Part shown: piece after piece, positions 21,183 through 32,338 of the stretch
Layout of the letters: each line of letters begins with the position of its first letter
Numbering within the stretch: position 1 is the stretch's first letter
Assembly (NCBI GenBank): GCA_015179025.1
Contig: WHUX01000057.1
Span: 186,001-250,000, forward strand
Direction of reading: 5' to 3'
From: Terfezia claveryi
Lineage: Eukaryota > Ascomycota > Pezizomycetes > Pezizales > Pezizaceae
DNA: 64,000 nt
Program-made: the position numbers and the translations under genes
The notes under the pieces: model-generated
The model's database searches: none
What the model saw: the letters and a program-made list of their open reading frames with translations, nothing else
Told to the model about the DNA's origin: nothing

Positions 21183-21806
21183 TGTCCACTTCTCAGGAAC
21201 TTACTTCCGGTCGACCGCTCACTGTCGCTGAAGGAGAGCTTCAGGCAAAATTCAAGGCAATATTGGCCAGCGAAAATATAGTCAATACCCAGTTCGAGGG
21301 AGCAGTCAAATCTATCGTCGAAGGATCAAACCAATGGAGATTTCTCAAGGGTATTGCACGATTAACACGGGAAGCAGGAGAGAGGGTCGGAGCGCTGGCA
21401 GCGGCTCAGATAACCTTACTCAACCAAGCTACGGATGCAGAAGTAGAAGCATGGGGTGGTGGTTCATGATGGGCAGACCTCCGAGAAAAGCGAAGGAGAA
21501 GACCACAAATGAGAGCACAGAGTCCCAGGCCCAATCCCAGGCCCATCCCAAGAGTCTCATAACATTAAATGGGATAAAGGTCTTGATGAAAGGCTGGCAG
21601 TGCGGTTGACGCAGTGTTGGACTCAGTGGGAAAAAGGAAACAAGACTCAACTTTGTCGTGACTGGGCTAGGACCCTTGGTATTGCTTTAGATCCTAAAGG
21701 CACGAAGACCAGGAATCATTTGTTGGTGGTGATCAATCAGTATCGACAGGCAAAGGAACTCGAGAATGCAACTGGCTCTGGGGACGTGGTTGAGAGGGGA
21801 GGTTGA
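21179..21806 (+). CDS. Hypothetical gene, two-part frame
   Basis: The first part (21179-21469) encodes a 96-aa helical protein: SQELTSGRPLTVAEGELQAK and FKAILASENIVNTQFEGAVK, ending EVEAWGG. A second open frame from 21513 to 21806 encodes NIKWDKGLDERLAVRLTQCW, WEKGNKTQLCRDWARTLGI and LLVVINQYRQAKELEN, which reads as real protein. The frames differ, so a weak intron (for example 21456-21522) or a frameshift must join them. I do not recognise the family. It follows the small gene at 20730 closely. Confidence 0.35.
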
Positions 21807-21849
21807 TGGGAAGTGGGTATGTAACTAACCCTATACTTAACCCATCGGT

Positions 21850-22190
21850 GTTATAGGGGCGAACCGTGGGGTTGCTAATACCGTGTTTATGCTTATTGTA
21901 GGAGTTTACGTGGCCTTGATATGTTTATGCTGATTGCAGAGTGTTACGCGGCGTTTAGTATATATCCGCTTCCGGCTGGTTAAGCTTATTGCAACCCGAA
22001 GGGTTAGGGGTTTGGATATTCATATGGGATATAGGGGACATTGAGATGGCTATATAAGGACGTCTTGTATCTAGATAGAACGGACAGGACCCAAGCACTG
22101 TCTTGTCTGAATATATACGAGTCCCCCTATATACATGTCTGCCTCTCCACGCTTACCCGCTAGTCATTTCTTGCTGGCTCGCTAAGCTAA
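21850..22190 (+). promoter_or_regulatory. LTR- or promoter-like sequence
   Basis: Begins near TGTTATAGGGGC and contains GGCTATATAAGGACG, then GACCCAAGCACTG about 50 bases later. This TATATAAG ... GACCCAAGC arrangement also occurs in the LTR of chromovirus A (TATATAAGC at about 46363, GACCCAAGC at 46398). It may be a solo or partial LTR. Ends and target duplication are not established. Confidence 0.3.
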
Positions 22191-22197
22191 CCACCTA

Positions 22198-23309
22198 CAG
22201 GCAAACCTCAATAATAGCATAACGTCGGGACTGGGGGTATGATGCTATTATGCATTTATAGAGGTTTTGCTTGGCATCACGTGAATATGGTGATATAATG
22301 TACATATCTGCCCCCCGCTCCTCCTGCTGCCCCGTTACTTCCCACTACCTCCTGTTGGAACGCACATCCGGCACACCCGCTACCCAGAAGCCATCGTTGC
22401 GATACCCGGATTACCAACCGCCGCACCCACAATTTTCAGCTCAACGCAAGTATCTTACGATGGCACACGCAAGCACCTTACGTTCGCACACACGCAATAT
22501 CTTGCGTATGTTAAGTTGAGTCACTCTGACTGTCCGGTTGCCATTACGGTTGCCGTAGGACCGACCAGCGATCCCTGAATTTTCTTGCTTCTGATTGGCC
22601 GATTAACATATCCCTGCGCTTTGTCTTACCCTGAGTTTCCATGTATATAGACACCGCTCCGGACATGTATTTTTCGTTGAATTAAGCAAGTCTTCAATTC
22701 GCTTCGTTCTCTATCGCATATTACCATCCGCTCTAGTAGGCATATTACTACAGATCTGCTGTGCACCTGTGCTCGCCGTCGCTACCGCCGCCGCCTCGGT
22801 AGAACCACTTCCGCTGCCTAACAAGATATCCACATATCTTTTGTTACCTCCTCTACCTCCGCTACTCCCATACTCTCCGCTACCTTGAAAATAAGATGTG
22901 ATTGGAGTTTGCCGTTGTGGTTTCAGAAGTTGCAGAGTAGCCAAGTGGTGCTCCAGATTAATCATTATAGAGATCTTGCTGTACCGCTATGGCAGTCTCA
23001 TCTACAACCATACTTTGTTTGAGCAGGCTAGGTTGGATTGCAATTGAACTGGTAGAGGTATCCATTGTCGATGTAGAGATCAGTACAAATCTTCGCACTC
23101 TGCAAATTTTAATCAGTGCCCCCTTGCCACTATTGTAGATATGCAGGGTATATTGTTAGCACTTGGCAGGATTAGGACCGGTAAGATGCTATGCATGCTA
23201 TTACAGAATTATGCTATTTTCGCCATAGTCCCAAACTGGGGACCGGGGGGTCCGATGCTAATAACGAGGTTATGCTATTATAGAGGATGCTACTATAGAT
23301 GTTTGCCTG
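22198..23309 (-). mobile_element. Pogo-like element with TA target duplication
   Basis: Starts CAGGCAAACCTCAATAATAG at 22198 and ends with the near-complement ...ATGTTTGCCTG at 23309; TA flanks at 22196-22197 and 23310-23311. The inverted repeat is about 23 bp with three mismatches. Sub-terminal TAATAGCAT/ATGCTATTA words recur at both ends, with a G-rich GGGACTGGGGG / GGGGACCGGGGGG centre as in other pogo-type ends here. The minus-strand ORF inside has a PIP-box-like motif. The element is a deletion derivative without a DDE core. Confidence 0.65.
22711..22965 (-). pseudogene. ORF with PIP-box-like motif in the pogo-like element
   Basis: 84 codons: LEHHLATLQLLKPQRQTPIT then SYFQ, followed by a Gly/Ser-rich part. 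QTPITSYF fits the PCNA-interacting consensus Q-x-x-[ILM]-x-x-[FY]-[FY]. Position and orientation match the C-terminal transposase fragments at 8880 and 10577, which carry QRRITDFL. Probably the transposase tail left after internal deletion. Confidence 0.4.
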
Positions 23310-23689
23310 TATTAAGCTCATTAAGCTTAAAACCCTTCGCTAAGAGCCCTACGTCATTAAGAAGGCCCGGACCTTAGGTCGAACTCGTATCACCCTACGG
23401 TCTGCCCCTTTACACCTTGGTGGCTTCCTCGTACATTCTGTTTGTCGTCTCACGCAGGCGCTTCCCAAAAGTAGTTCTTTGCCTCTCAATGAATCCTCAC
23501 AAACTCTGATAGCCCAGATGGGTCTTATCTCGTTCGATTCCTCCCAGAAACCACTCGATTAGGATCTTCCGCTGGCTAACTCGAGGCATAGTGGATGGCG
23601 TATGTGATACCTTAGTGTGGTGGTTAGTTGTCTCAGTATCTCGCCGGGTTGGCGCTAACTCCATATGACTAGGCTGTCTTGGCTCCCTC

Positions 23690-24200
23690 GGAATTTTTTA
23701 AAACGGGGGCCATTTAAACGACATTTTAATCGTTTTTAGCATGGTTTGGCCCGTTAAAAATTAAGCGGCCGAGGCGTTGCCAACGATCGAAATGGTTTTT
23801 CGGACAACGTCGATTAATAACGATTTAAATGGCGTTCAAAATCTAGGTTTGAATACCCCTAATATCTATGAAAATCAAGTTTTAATACCCCTAATACATA
23901 GATATTAGGGGTATTCAGATTTGAACGACCATTTGAACGTTCAGATGGGCGTTGCCCGATAATTCGTCCAAATCGTTCAAAAACCCTCGGGCGCCTTAAC
24001 TCTTGAACGCTGAAAACCATTAAAAACGTTTATAACGAGTGAATTTGAATGGTGCCCAAACCCCTGAGATAACGCCGTTTAAAACGACTCGTTTTGAGCC
24101 CCTTTTTAACGCCCGAAAAATGAGGTAGGAAAATCTGAACGTTCAAAACCCCATTCAAGAAAAATTCGTTAAAATCTAGGTTTGAATACCCCTATTATAT
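23690..24200. repeat. Decayed repeat with a 20-bp perfect inverted repeat
   Basis: Rich in CGTTTAAA/CGTTCAAA words. The words AATCTAGGTTTGAATACCCC occur at about 23840 and 24173, and a perfect 20-bp inverted repeat (23851-23870 and 23897-23916, 26-base spacer) extends imperfectly outward. No coding potential. Confidence 0.6.
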
Positions 24201-25201
24201 TTGTAAAAAATATGTTGAACTCCACCTAGCACGGAAACTAGATGGATACATACATGGATAGCCATAATATTGCATGCTGGCGTTTTTTTGTGAGCAGGAA
24301 CTGTCTTAAGATATTCTTGTAGAGCTCTATACAGCTTGCACTAGCTCCTCCACAGACTAAGTAGACTAGGTTAGGGAACAGAATCCTGGCACTATGACGT
24401 ATGCGCCACGTGATATTTAGCACCACACAATCTGCTCTAAAAGGTCACAATTTTTGCTACTACACACTTTTTTTTTTTTTTTGAAGTCTGTACGTCTGTG
24501 GAGCCTAAGGCTATGAGATGGCCCCGTTCCCTTATCTTAAAAGACTTAGTATATCCATAGGACAACGGACTGCATAAACACCCTACTTTCTGAGCTAAAG
24601 AAATGCAACCGAAATAACCCCTTCCTTCCTCCACCATGCCCCCTATAGGCCCATCCCCAAATAAAATGACTTCCTTTGCCATGCCCCCTCCCGGCCCTCC
24701 CCTATCCCTAATCCTCAAGCCCCCTGCTCATACTAGGTTCAGGTTGGCAAAGAAGGTTTCAGTCAAATCTACTATGGCCACCTTCCCCTTATCCTTCACC
24801 TTCTTCGCCTACCTTTTCCTGTCGTCTACCTCTTTTCAGGTACTCTACCTTCTGCCTATGTCTTCCCTATACCTACAGGCCAAGGCTACATACCTACCTG
24901 TTTCTGCCTGTTCCCTACACTTCCGACAAGTAGGGTCAACCGTGTCATCCAGTTTAACATGCCAGAATTGTAAGTTCTCTTTACCTGTCCTGCATTGGAT
25001 GTAGTTGACTCTTGTCCTTCTTCCCCACCTAACTACCCTTCCCGTCCCAACCCCCAGTACCTTCCTATCCTTCTCCCGCATCCTCCTCCATTCTTACTTT
25101 AGGCTTCCCTCCATAATTTGAGGGAGGTTCAACTCCTCCATCCCTAATTTGGCGAGGCTATCTGCTCGTTCATTACCAGGTATCCCCATATGGGCTTTTA
25201 C

Positions 25202-25702
25202 TTATCCAAGTCTAACTGACCCCTCACCCAGATCCACCTGCCTTGCCTTTAATACCTGGTTGATGCTTACCAGGTCAGCCGTCCTTGCTTTGCCTCTCTT
25301 GCCTGCATTCTTGATTGCTGTAACCACTGCTTGTAAGTCTGTTAGTATCAGGACTCTCCACTCTAGCGGTGCCGCTACTAGGGCTTTCTCAATGCCTGCC
25401 ACTTCCCCGTCCCATACCGTAGCCCCTCTTCTTAGGTCTACACACTCCTGTATCTTCTTCTCCTCTAAGTACCAGCCTCCTCCTACCCGTCTATCCTCCC
25501 CCATACTTCTATCCATGTATATGACAACTGCATCCTCTTTGATAGCATCAATCTTCCTTACCCATTTCTCCAGCTTATCCTCCTTAGTTAGCTTGAAGTC
25601 TACTATTGGGATATTGATAATTGGGGATGGCCCTCCTAGGCTTATCTTTTTATTGCCTTCCTCCTTCAAGTAGCTCGCCTTGCTTTGGATAGCCGATATC
25701 AC
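25202..25702 (-). pseudogene. LINE RNase H domain
   Basis: 166-codon open frame with the three carboxylates of RNase H in order: the D in VVIYMDRSMGEDRRVGGGWY, the E in WDGEVAGIEKAL and the D in ILTDLQAVVTAI. The last conserved acidic/His block lies beyond the stop near 25200. It removes RNA from the LINE cDNA hybrid in active relatives. Here it is cut off from the RT by stops and a MITE. Confidence 0.65.
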
Positions 25703-25974
25703 TGAGGTGAACCTGTCTTTTAGTTAGTATAGCTCACTAAAGTCATCCTAGGCTCTCTCTCCTTCTCTATTCCTCCATGTATCCTTGTACCAGAGGTCTC
25801 CTAATATACTCAGATCTCTCATCATCTTGCATATCATCCTAGCCTGTGTCACATCTAACACTATCCTCGGTATTTCTATACCTGCAATCTGGCTTACCAG
25901 ATCCCTCCTAGAGCCATGGCTTACATTAACACATTTCTTAAGGGCCTGGTATTGGAGTTTTTCGAACTCCTCTT

Positions 25975-26567
25975 TAGGCCTAGGCACGAGCCGGCTCGAG
26001 CCGAGCCTGGGGGGTAGGCTCGAGCCGGCTCGTGGTTTTACAAAGGAGCTCGAGCCAGCTCGCAAGAATTGCAAGGTACGCTACATATGTGTATAGGTCC
26101 TAGAAAATATGAAAGACGCAGAAATATGAAAGATACGGATATAAACAGATATGTAAATAGGACAGAATCAATTTCAACCCTCATCGCCCACCTAAAGTCC
26201 GCAGCGAAATTGCACAATACATAGGACTGCAATATTGTAGCCACCGAGCAAATTGTAGGTTCCAACCATAGCGAGATACAGTGGTGATTTTATCAATTTG
26301 TGTAGTTTCCTCTTCTTGTGTTGGTAGGCATAGTTAGTTATGCCGGAAATTGAGCGATTGTAGTTGTAAATTCTGAAGGGAGGTAATGAACTCCTGGACT
26401 GCTGGTGGAGGTTGTGTTATTAAGATGAAAAAACAATAGAAGAAAGGGTGGAAATCCAACGTATTTTGAAGATTTCCACTCCCCAGGTAACTTTGGTATT
26501 TCGCGGTTGTAATGACCTCCGGGCTCGAGCTTTTGGCTCGAGCCGGCTCGGCTCGTGCCCAGGCGTA
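25975..26567. mobile_element. 593-bp hAT MITE (GAGCCGGCTC variant)
   Basis: Terminal sequence TAGGCCTAGGCACGAG at 25975 and its near-complement CTCGTGCCCAGGCGTA ending 26567. Perfect 8-bp target duplication CTCCTCTT (25967-25974 and 26568-26575). The outer 16 bp resemble those of the hAT element at 28961, but the sub-terminal repeats are GAGCCGGCTCGAGCC rather than CTCGAGAC. No transposase was recognised inside. Nested in the LINE. Confidence 0.85.
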
Positions 26568-27422
26568 CTCCTCTTCCCATTTCTTTTGCCCTCTCTAGGC
26601 GAGTTCTGCCCCCTATAGAGCTACTGCTCTTATCATACCCATATAGGCCACTCTCCAACTAATGGCACTCATGCTCTAATTGGAGTTCCCTAGCCCCTCC
26701 AGCTAGCTTAGCAACTTCCTTACCTTGGCTATCTTATCCCTCTAATGCTCTATGAATATCAGGCTCTCATCTATAATAAACCCCACCCATTTTACCCATT
26801 TGACTTCCCCTTTCTTTCTTCTCCTTTTCTGCCTCAGTACTATTCTCTCATGCTTGGAGTTTTCTAGTGGCAAGTAGTACTTCTCTCCTACTCTATGAAC
26901 TGCTTTATCTGCTTTTTCTAGAATCTTATTCATATTCAACTTGCTTGCCTTATTTTGTTCCCATATGCATATATTAAGATGCAGGTTATTAACATATGAA
27001 GGTAGTTCATTATCGAAGGGTGCCACCCTTCTGATCTCCTTCTCTATTCTCAAGATAATTGGTGCCATCCATATCAGGAATATAACCGGTAATAGTCAGG
27101 ATCCTTGTGGCAATCTTAGATTTGTTTTGCCCCTACCTCTTATTTTCTTGTCCCATTCTAAGTCAAATTCTCTAGCCCGGAAGAACTTTCTAATCCAGGC
27201 AAACCACTTTCTCCCTTCTTCTGATGCTTCCAGTTCCTATACTACATTTTCCTCCCTCACATTTTGGAACCCCCCCTTTACATCACAGAATACACACTCT
27301 ACTGCCCCATCTCTTGCTAAACACCTTTGGGCTCTTGTCACTGTATGAAGCACAGCCTCCGTGGCTGATCTACCCTTCACTGAGCCAAACTAGTACTTAT
27401 AAAGGAGGCCTGATTCCTGCAG

Positions 27423-27947
27423 CTACTTTGCCACCACCTTCTCTCCAAGCTTGCCAATGCAATTAATTAAGTTGATGGGCCTCCACCCCTTTGTTTTAGA
27501 GTGATCTTTCCTTGGCTTGGGGATCATCACCACCTTGCTGAACTGCCAGTTCATTGGAATTCTCCCCTGTCCTAGGTTTCTAGCAATCTCCCTAACTACC
27601 TCCTCCCCTAGTCTAGTCTTCAGTATGGTCTTAATGAAGTGGTAGCTAATTCCATCAGGGCCAGCTGCTAATTTGTTGCTTGTGCTCGCTAGTGCCTTTC
27701 GGACCTCTTTTTCCCATTCGCCATCTCTTCCCCCTGCTGCTTCCTTTTCTACTGGCCTCTCCCCCAACCTCTCCACTGGCCTCTCCCTCAACCTCTCTGC
27801 TGGCCTCTCCCCTGGCCTATCCTCTATTTCTTCCTCCTCTAGCTTTCTCTCATTTGCCCTCCAGTTGAAATGGTCCTTGATTAGGCCTTTAACCTTTTCT
27901 TCATCTTTCAATAGCCTATTACCCTCTGTATCCTCTAGATCTCTCAT
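27423..27947 (-). pseudogene. LINE reverse transcriptase, N-terminal part
   Basis: 174-codon frame: an Arg/Glu/Pro repeat spacer (RPxERLxERP), then KALASTSNKLAAGPDGISYH, MNWQFSKVVMIPKPRKDHSK and WRPINLINCIGKLGEKVV, the fingers motifs of non-LTR RTs. The frame breaks at 27423; the palm continues in other frames and its catalytic motif reads YVNN, which would be inactive. Confidence 0.7.
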
Positions 27948-28450
27948 ATGTTGTTTAAGGTACCATGGGTCTTTTGCCTATTTAACTACTTCTCAGGGAT
28001 CCTTTTCACCCTTCTCTTTATAGAAGTTTTCCCAGCACCGCCGCTTCTTCTCTCTGATCATGCTTCTAAGCTTCTCTTTCTGTGCCTTCTACCTCTTTAT
28101 CCTTACCTCCTGACTGAGAGATCCCTCTAACTTCTAACTCCTGCTCTTCCTTGTGGCCTTCAGCTGGGTTGTGAGCTCCTCATCCCACCATCACTTCGAT
28201 CTATCCGTAATCTATAGTACCCTCGAGAGCTGGGCTCATAGTGTCTTGAGCTTCTCATATGCTGAATCGCTAGCTAGCCCTTCGTACCACCTGTTCTCCC
28301 CAGCTGCTACCACAAACTACTGCTCTCTCTTCTGCAGTTTGAAGGGTCATCTCCGCTCATCTTCTTCTTGCTTTCCCTCTTCGTACGTATGGCTAAGATC
28401 TTCCTAGTATAACCGTCTTCAACCCTACTCCTGTGCAACAACCTCACATA

Positions 28451-28960
28451 CTCTTCTAGCCTCACCTGAAACTTCTTCTCCCCCGAATCCTTCATTCTCA
28501 TTTTCATTCATACCAAAATGGTCCCGCAACAGGGGAAGTGTAGGGAGAGGATTCTCAGGGATGTTATTATGGAGGAGATAGGCTCGGGGGTAGGAACAGT
28601 ATATACCACTATTTGTTGTGGGATCATATGAATAGCCTTCGAAAAGAATGGTTACCAGGCCAATCAATGGGAGATAGTAGGGGCAATGTTTTTGTAGATG
28701 GTTGAATAACTAGAGGTTGTAGAGCTGGCTCTATAAGACTTTCCAGATTTGGATAATGTGTCTGCATTGCCTTGATCAATTGTGGGTCAGTGGGGTGTCT
28801 TGCCAGTATCAATCTTATCATCGTTACCACCCATATTGTCCTCAAAACTACTAAGCTCCGCATTCACGTCTCCTGCTAGATCAATACCATCTGTGTCCTG
28901 CTCTTGGTCTCGTATCAAACTCACCTCCTCGGATGTAACCAATCTCTCCACCACAGATGT
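28451..28960 (-). other. Unassigned region interrupted by the hAT element (continues at 31658)
   Basis: Open minus-strand frames (for example ARHPTDPQLIKAMQTHYPNL) look protein-like and continue across the hAT insertion: PNLDNKPRYEWSARLHL is encoded just beyond 31657. It may be the 5' part of the LINE or a separate host gene; no domain recognised. Confidence 0.35.
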
Positions 28961-31649
28961 TAGGCCTAGGCACGAGACGAGATGTCTCGAGAATAAGTCT
29001 CGAGACTTATGAGACGAGACATCTCGAGACACTTCGGCGTCTCGAGACTTTTGTTGAAAATTTTTCAGTGGCTCCAAAAATTCATTGGTTGTGGAAATCC
29101 AAGTTCAAGCACTATTTTATAGTCTGGTTGGACTATTTTAGTATTATTCTCACTACTAGAGGCAGACAACTTAAAGTTCTCCTTCTTCTCTGCTCTATCT
29201 GTATATTCCTTCACTAATGTCCACCATAAGCCAAATTTTCATATCAGCTGCTGTACACCAGATGAATATATCGCGGCTTTAGCAGGGTGCTATGCTACCT
29301 TACAAGACTCATGTACTATTAGCAGAACTGCGGCCTCACGGAAATTCAGCAGTTATGTTTATACCCAAAAGATACTAATACGGAAGATATTGAACATGAT
29401 GAAAGTAAGTATATTATCTTTTGTATACACTGTACACAAGGAGGATGGACTGTGGGAGCCAAATCTACTACTTCCAGTTTACAACTGCGACATCTCCGAC
29501 AGCGACATCCTTTGATTCCAACTAGTCAACTTGAAGAAGAAGAAATACAATGATTGGAACAGCTAGCAAGATCTTCAGGTACAACAATAATAGAGCAGAC
29601 TCCATTCAGTACAATGGCATAAGGAAAAACAGCAAGTGTAAGAAAATAAGTAGACCGATTTGATAATAAGGTGTTACGCGAGCATATATCTTCTTTTTTA
29701 ATTAATACTAATGCTTCTTTATCTATTGTTGAGAATTCTAGTTTTCGAGAGTTACTTCAATATTGTAATCCTTCTGCTATTATGATATCCAGACGTACTG
29801 CATCTCGTGATATTATGAGTTTATATTCTAAGTTGTTACCTTGAATTCAGAATATGCTACGTAAGTTTATAGTTATTTATGGAGGTAGAGTTAGTATTAC
29901 TCTAGATGCATGGAGTTCATCTACTCAGATACCATTTTTGGGAATTACTGCACATTTTATTGAACCTGTAACTTGGAAGTTTTGATTATTATTATTGGGA
30001 TTTGAATGTTTGGAGAGAAGTTATTCTGCACAAGCTTTAGGCCAGGTTCTGGTTGCATGTTTACAAAAATTTCATGTTGCAGGAGCTATTCATACTGTTA
30101 CTGCTGACTCTACTTTAGTTAATACTGCTATTTTTCGAAGACTTGAAAGAGAAGGCAATTTGTCTGGATTTAAACAAGATGATGTACATGTACGATGTAT
30201 AGGTCATGTTATTAACCTAGCAGTGTAGACGTTATTGAAAAACCTCCACACAATTCCCATACAAAATGAAGCCAACCTAGCCGATAATGAAGATGATGAA
30301 GAAAACTTTGAGGTTGAAGAAACTCAACTAGTACATGCATTCTATAAAGCACGCAAAATCATTGCAAAAATCCGATCATCATATCGTCTCTGGGAATCTC
30401 TAAAAGCTCAGACTCAAGTAGCATACATACCATCCAAACGTCCAATCCTCGATATGCCTGTACGCTGGAATTCTACACATGCTATGCTTGAACGCATATT
30501 GGAATTACATCCTACAATTAATACTGTATGCAAGTATATATGATTTTAACTTCAAGATTTTTAAAAATTATACTAACTACTTTAGATTGGAAGAACGTCT
30601 CCAGAATTTACAAATTCATGCTGAAGAATGGTCACTTCTCCAAAAACTCAAAGATATTCTTGATATCTTCATTAAAGCTACTGAACATTTGAGTGGAAGT
30701 AGCTATCCTACCTTATCTGCACAGCTTCCATACTTCTTAGTATTATCAACTCGTTTGAAGACTATAGTGGAGCGCGAGTCTACTCCAAGATCAATTTTCT
30801 TTGAGGCTTGTACTGCTAGCTGGCAGAAGCTTGATGAATATCATAGCAAAACTTGTTCTGCACAAGCAATTGCAACTATGTTAGATCCATGATACAAAGT
30901 TCAAATATTCCGGAACCTTAGATAGCGAACTGAGTGGATTTTAGAGGCGGAAGAGGCTATCTAAAGAATTTATCAGAACCAGTATACTCCAGCTGCTATA
31001 TCCTCACGCTCTTCTACTCCACCTCCTCCAGCAAGCTCTCAATATCTCAAAGACGACTTTATGACAGCTGTATTTGGTTCTTCATAAACTAGTACAATTC
31101 CAGAGATGTCGGAGGTAGATATATTTCTAGAGGAAAAGGTTGAACTTCCGCAGGTTGATCCGATTGAATGGTGGCATACTTATGAGTCTCGGTTTCCTAA
31201 CCTTAGCCATATGGCTCGAGATTATCTTGCTATTCCTGCTACCAGTGTACCTTCCGAGTGTTGTTTTTCTATTGCAGGGAATGTATTAACTAAGCGGAGA
31301 AGTGCTATGACGGAGGGAATGTCTAATGCAATCATGTGTTGCAAGTATTGGTTGGGGTTTGATGAGTTTACGCCGCTAGACATGATTTTAGAGCAAGGGT
31401 TGGCAGAAGAGGGAACAGAAGGTGATTTGGACATTGAAGGCGATGATGATGATGATGATTAGGTAGCTAGCTTATGAGTTCAAATATTATTATCTGGGGA
31501 CCTTGATTGGCAAAAGTCTCGAGACTTACGAGACTGTCTCGAGACCCTTTAGCTAGAGTCTCGAGACGTCTCGAGACTAGCCTGGTAAATGACGAGACGT
31601 CTCGAGACCAGGTGCCGTCTCGTCTCGAGACGTCTCGTGCCCAGACGTA
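28961..31649 (+). mobile_element. Full-length hAT transposon, inactivated
   Basis: 2689 bp between perfect 8-bp target duplications ACAGATGT (28953-28960 and 31650-31657). The left end starts TAGGCCTAGGCACGAGACGA; the right end is its imperfect complement (...CTCGTGCCCAGACGTA). Both ends carry many CTCGAGAC sub-terminal repeats, as hAT transposases use. The interior encodes a complete but nonsense-ridden hAT transposase. Insertion separated the sequence at 28960 from 31658. Confidence 0.92.
29250..31462 (+). pseudogene. hAT transposase, broken by nonsense codons
   Basis: A BED-type zinc-finger region (YIIFCIHCTQGGW...LQLRHLRQRHPL, about 29410-29510) is followed by the catalytic region: YGGRVSITLDAWSSSTQIPF with the first Asp (about 29880-29930), FHVAGAIHTVTADSTLVNTA, and CIGHVINLAV (30190-30225). 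A 52-bp intron at 30534-30585 has a GTATAT donor, a perfect TACTAAC branch and a TTTAG acceptor. The C-terminal dimerisation block is PIEWWHTYESRFPNLSHMAR followed by DYLAIPATSVPSECCFSIAG (about 31155-31280). The last exon ends in an Asp run. About ten stops interrupt it, many readable as C-to-T or G-to-A changes at former CAA, CAG or TGG codons. Confidence 0.88.
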
Positions 31650-31657
31650 ACAGATGT

Positions 31658-32256
31658 AAACGAGCCGACCATTCGTACCTCGGTTTGTTGTCTAGGTTTG
31701 GGACCGCCAGACGTTTGGCGCTCCCCCTGGTGCCCTTACGGTTTTGTGGCATCCCTGAAAAGTCTCTTTTAAATTCCCCGAAGAATTCTGACTTCCAGTT
31801 CCCAAGGGGACTTCAAGGTCTTACGTTGCTAACGTTATTGAGGTTGCAACGCGCTGCTCTACTGAGCCTCCAGGTGTTGTCGTTGCAACGTTGGAAAAAT
31901 CGCCCCGCGTCGTAGTGAAACTCGACCCTCTGGGGGATTGTGTAGCTCTCTTCAACTGAACAAGAATATTCCGTATTCTTGTTCTGCTCGTTCCGCTGTG
32001 TCTTTTGCTGTTTTTCCCGACGGCGGAAACCCTCTGCTTGTTGAGATCTACCAAGTGGACTCGTCCTGCACGATGTTAACAGTTGGTGGTGGGCTGAAAA
32101 ACCTCATGTCAATTGACAGCGAGGAGAGAAGGTGCAGGCCGTTCTATATCGAGAAAAGCGGGATATTTCTACAAGGCATGGCTCGGGGGTCACACCATCA
32201 GACTGCTATCACGGGTTTATTTAAGCCGCTCTCTCGGACACTTCCTAGTATTTGTA
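31658..32256. other. Unassigned region right of the hAT element
   Basis: Continues the interrupted sequence (see 28451-28960) and then holds open frames on both strands without known domains. Confidence 0.35.
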
Positions 32257-32338
32257 TGTATCTCCCGTTATAAGAAACCTCGCCATATAAGCAACTTTTT
32301 CCCGGTCCCCAGGAGTTGCTTATAACGCGAGTTCACTG
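32257..32338. mobile_element. Single pogo-like terminus
   Basis: Read leftwards from 32338 on the minus strand: CAGTGAACTCGCGTTATAAG, then GGGGACCGGG and a second TTGCTTATAT word. TA follows at 32339-32340. The start matches 41853 (CAGTGAACTCTCGATATAAG) and the general CAGT-ACTC form of the other pogo-type ends here. The opposite end was not found. Confidence 0.45.

Larger units (their letters stand above)
24468..28450 (-). mobile_element. LINE on the minus strand, 5' part unclear, interrupted by a hAT MITE
   Basis: Minus strand, 5' to 3'. An inter-domain segment (WWDEELTTQLKATRKSR, about 28170) comes first. RT N-terminal blocks follow: NKLAAGPDGISYHFIKTIL and MIPKPRKDHSKTKGWRPINL (27700-27430). 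Then comes the palm region with SYVNN where YxDD is expected (about 27000), RT C-terminal blocks, and an RNase H with VIYMDRS, DGEVAGIEKAL and ILTDLQAVV (25560-25290). A Cys-rich knuckle CRKC...CRYR lies near 24870, and an A-tail (T-run 24468-24482) closes the element. It is broken by many stops. A 593-bp hAT MITE sits at 25975-26567. The endonuclease domain was not found. Confidence 0.75.
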
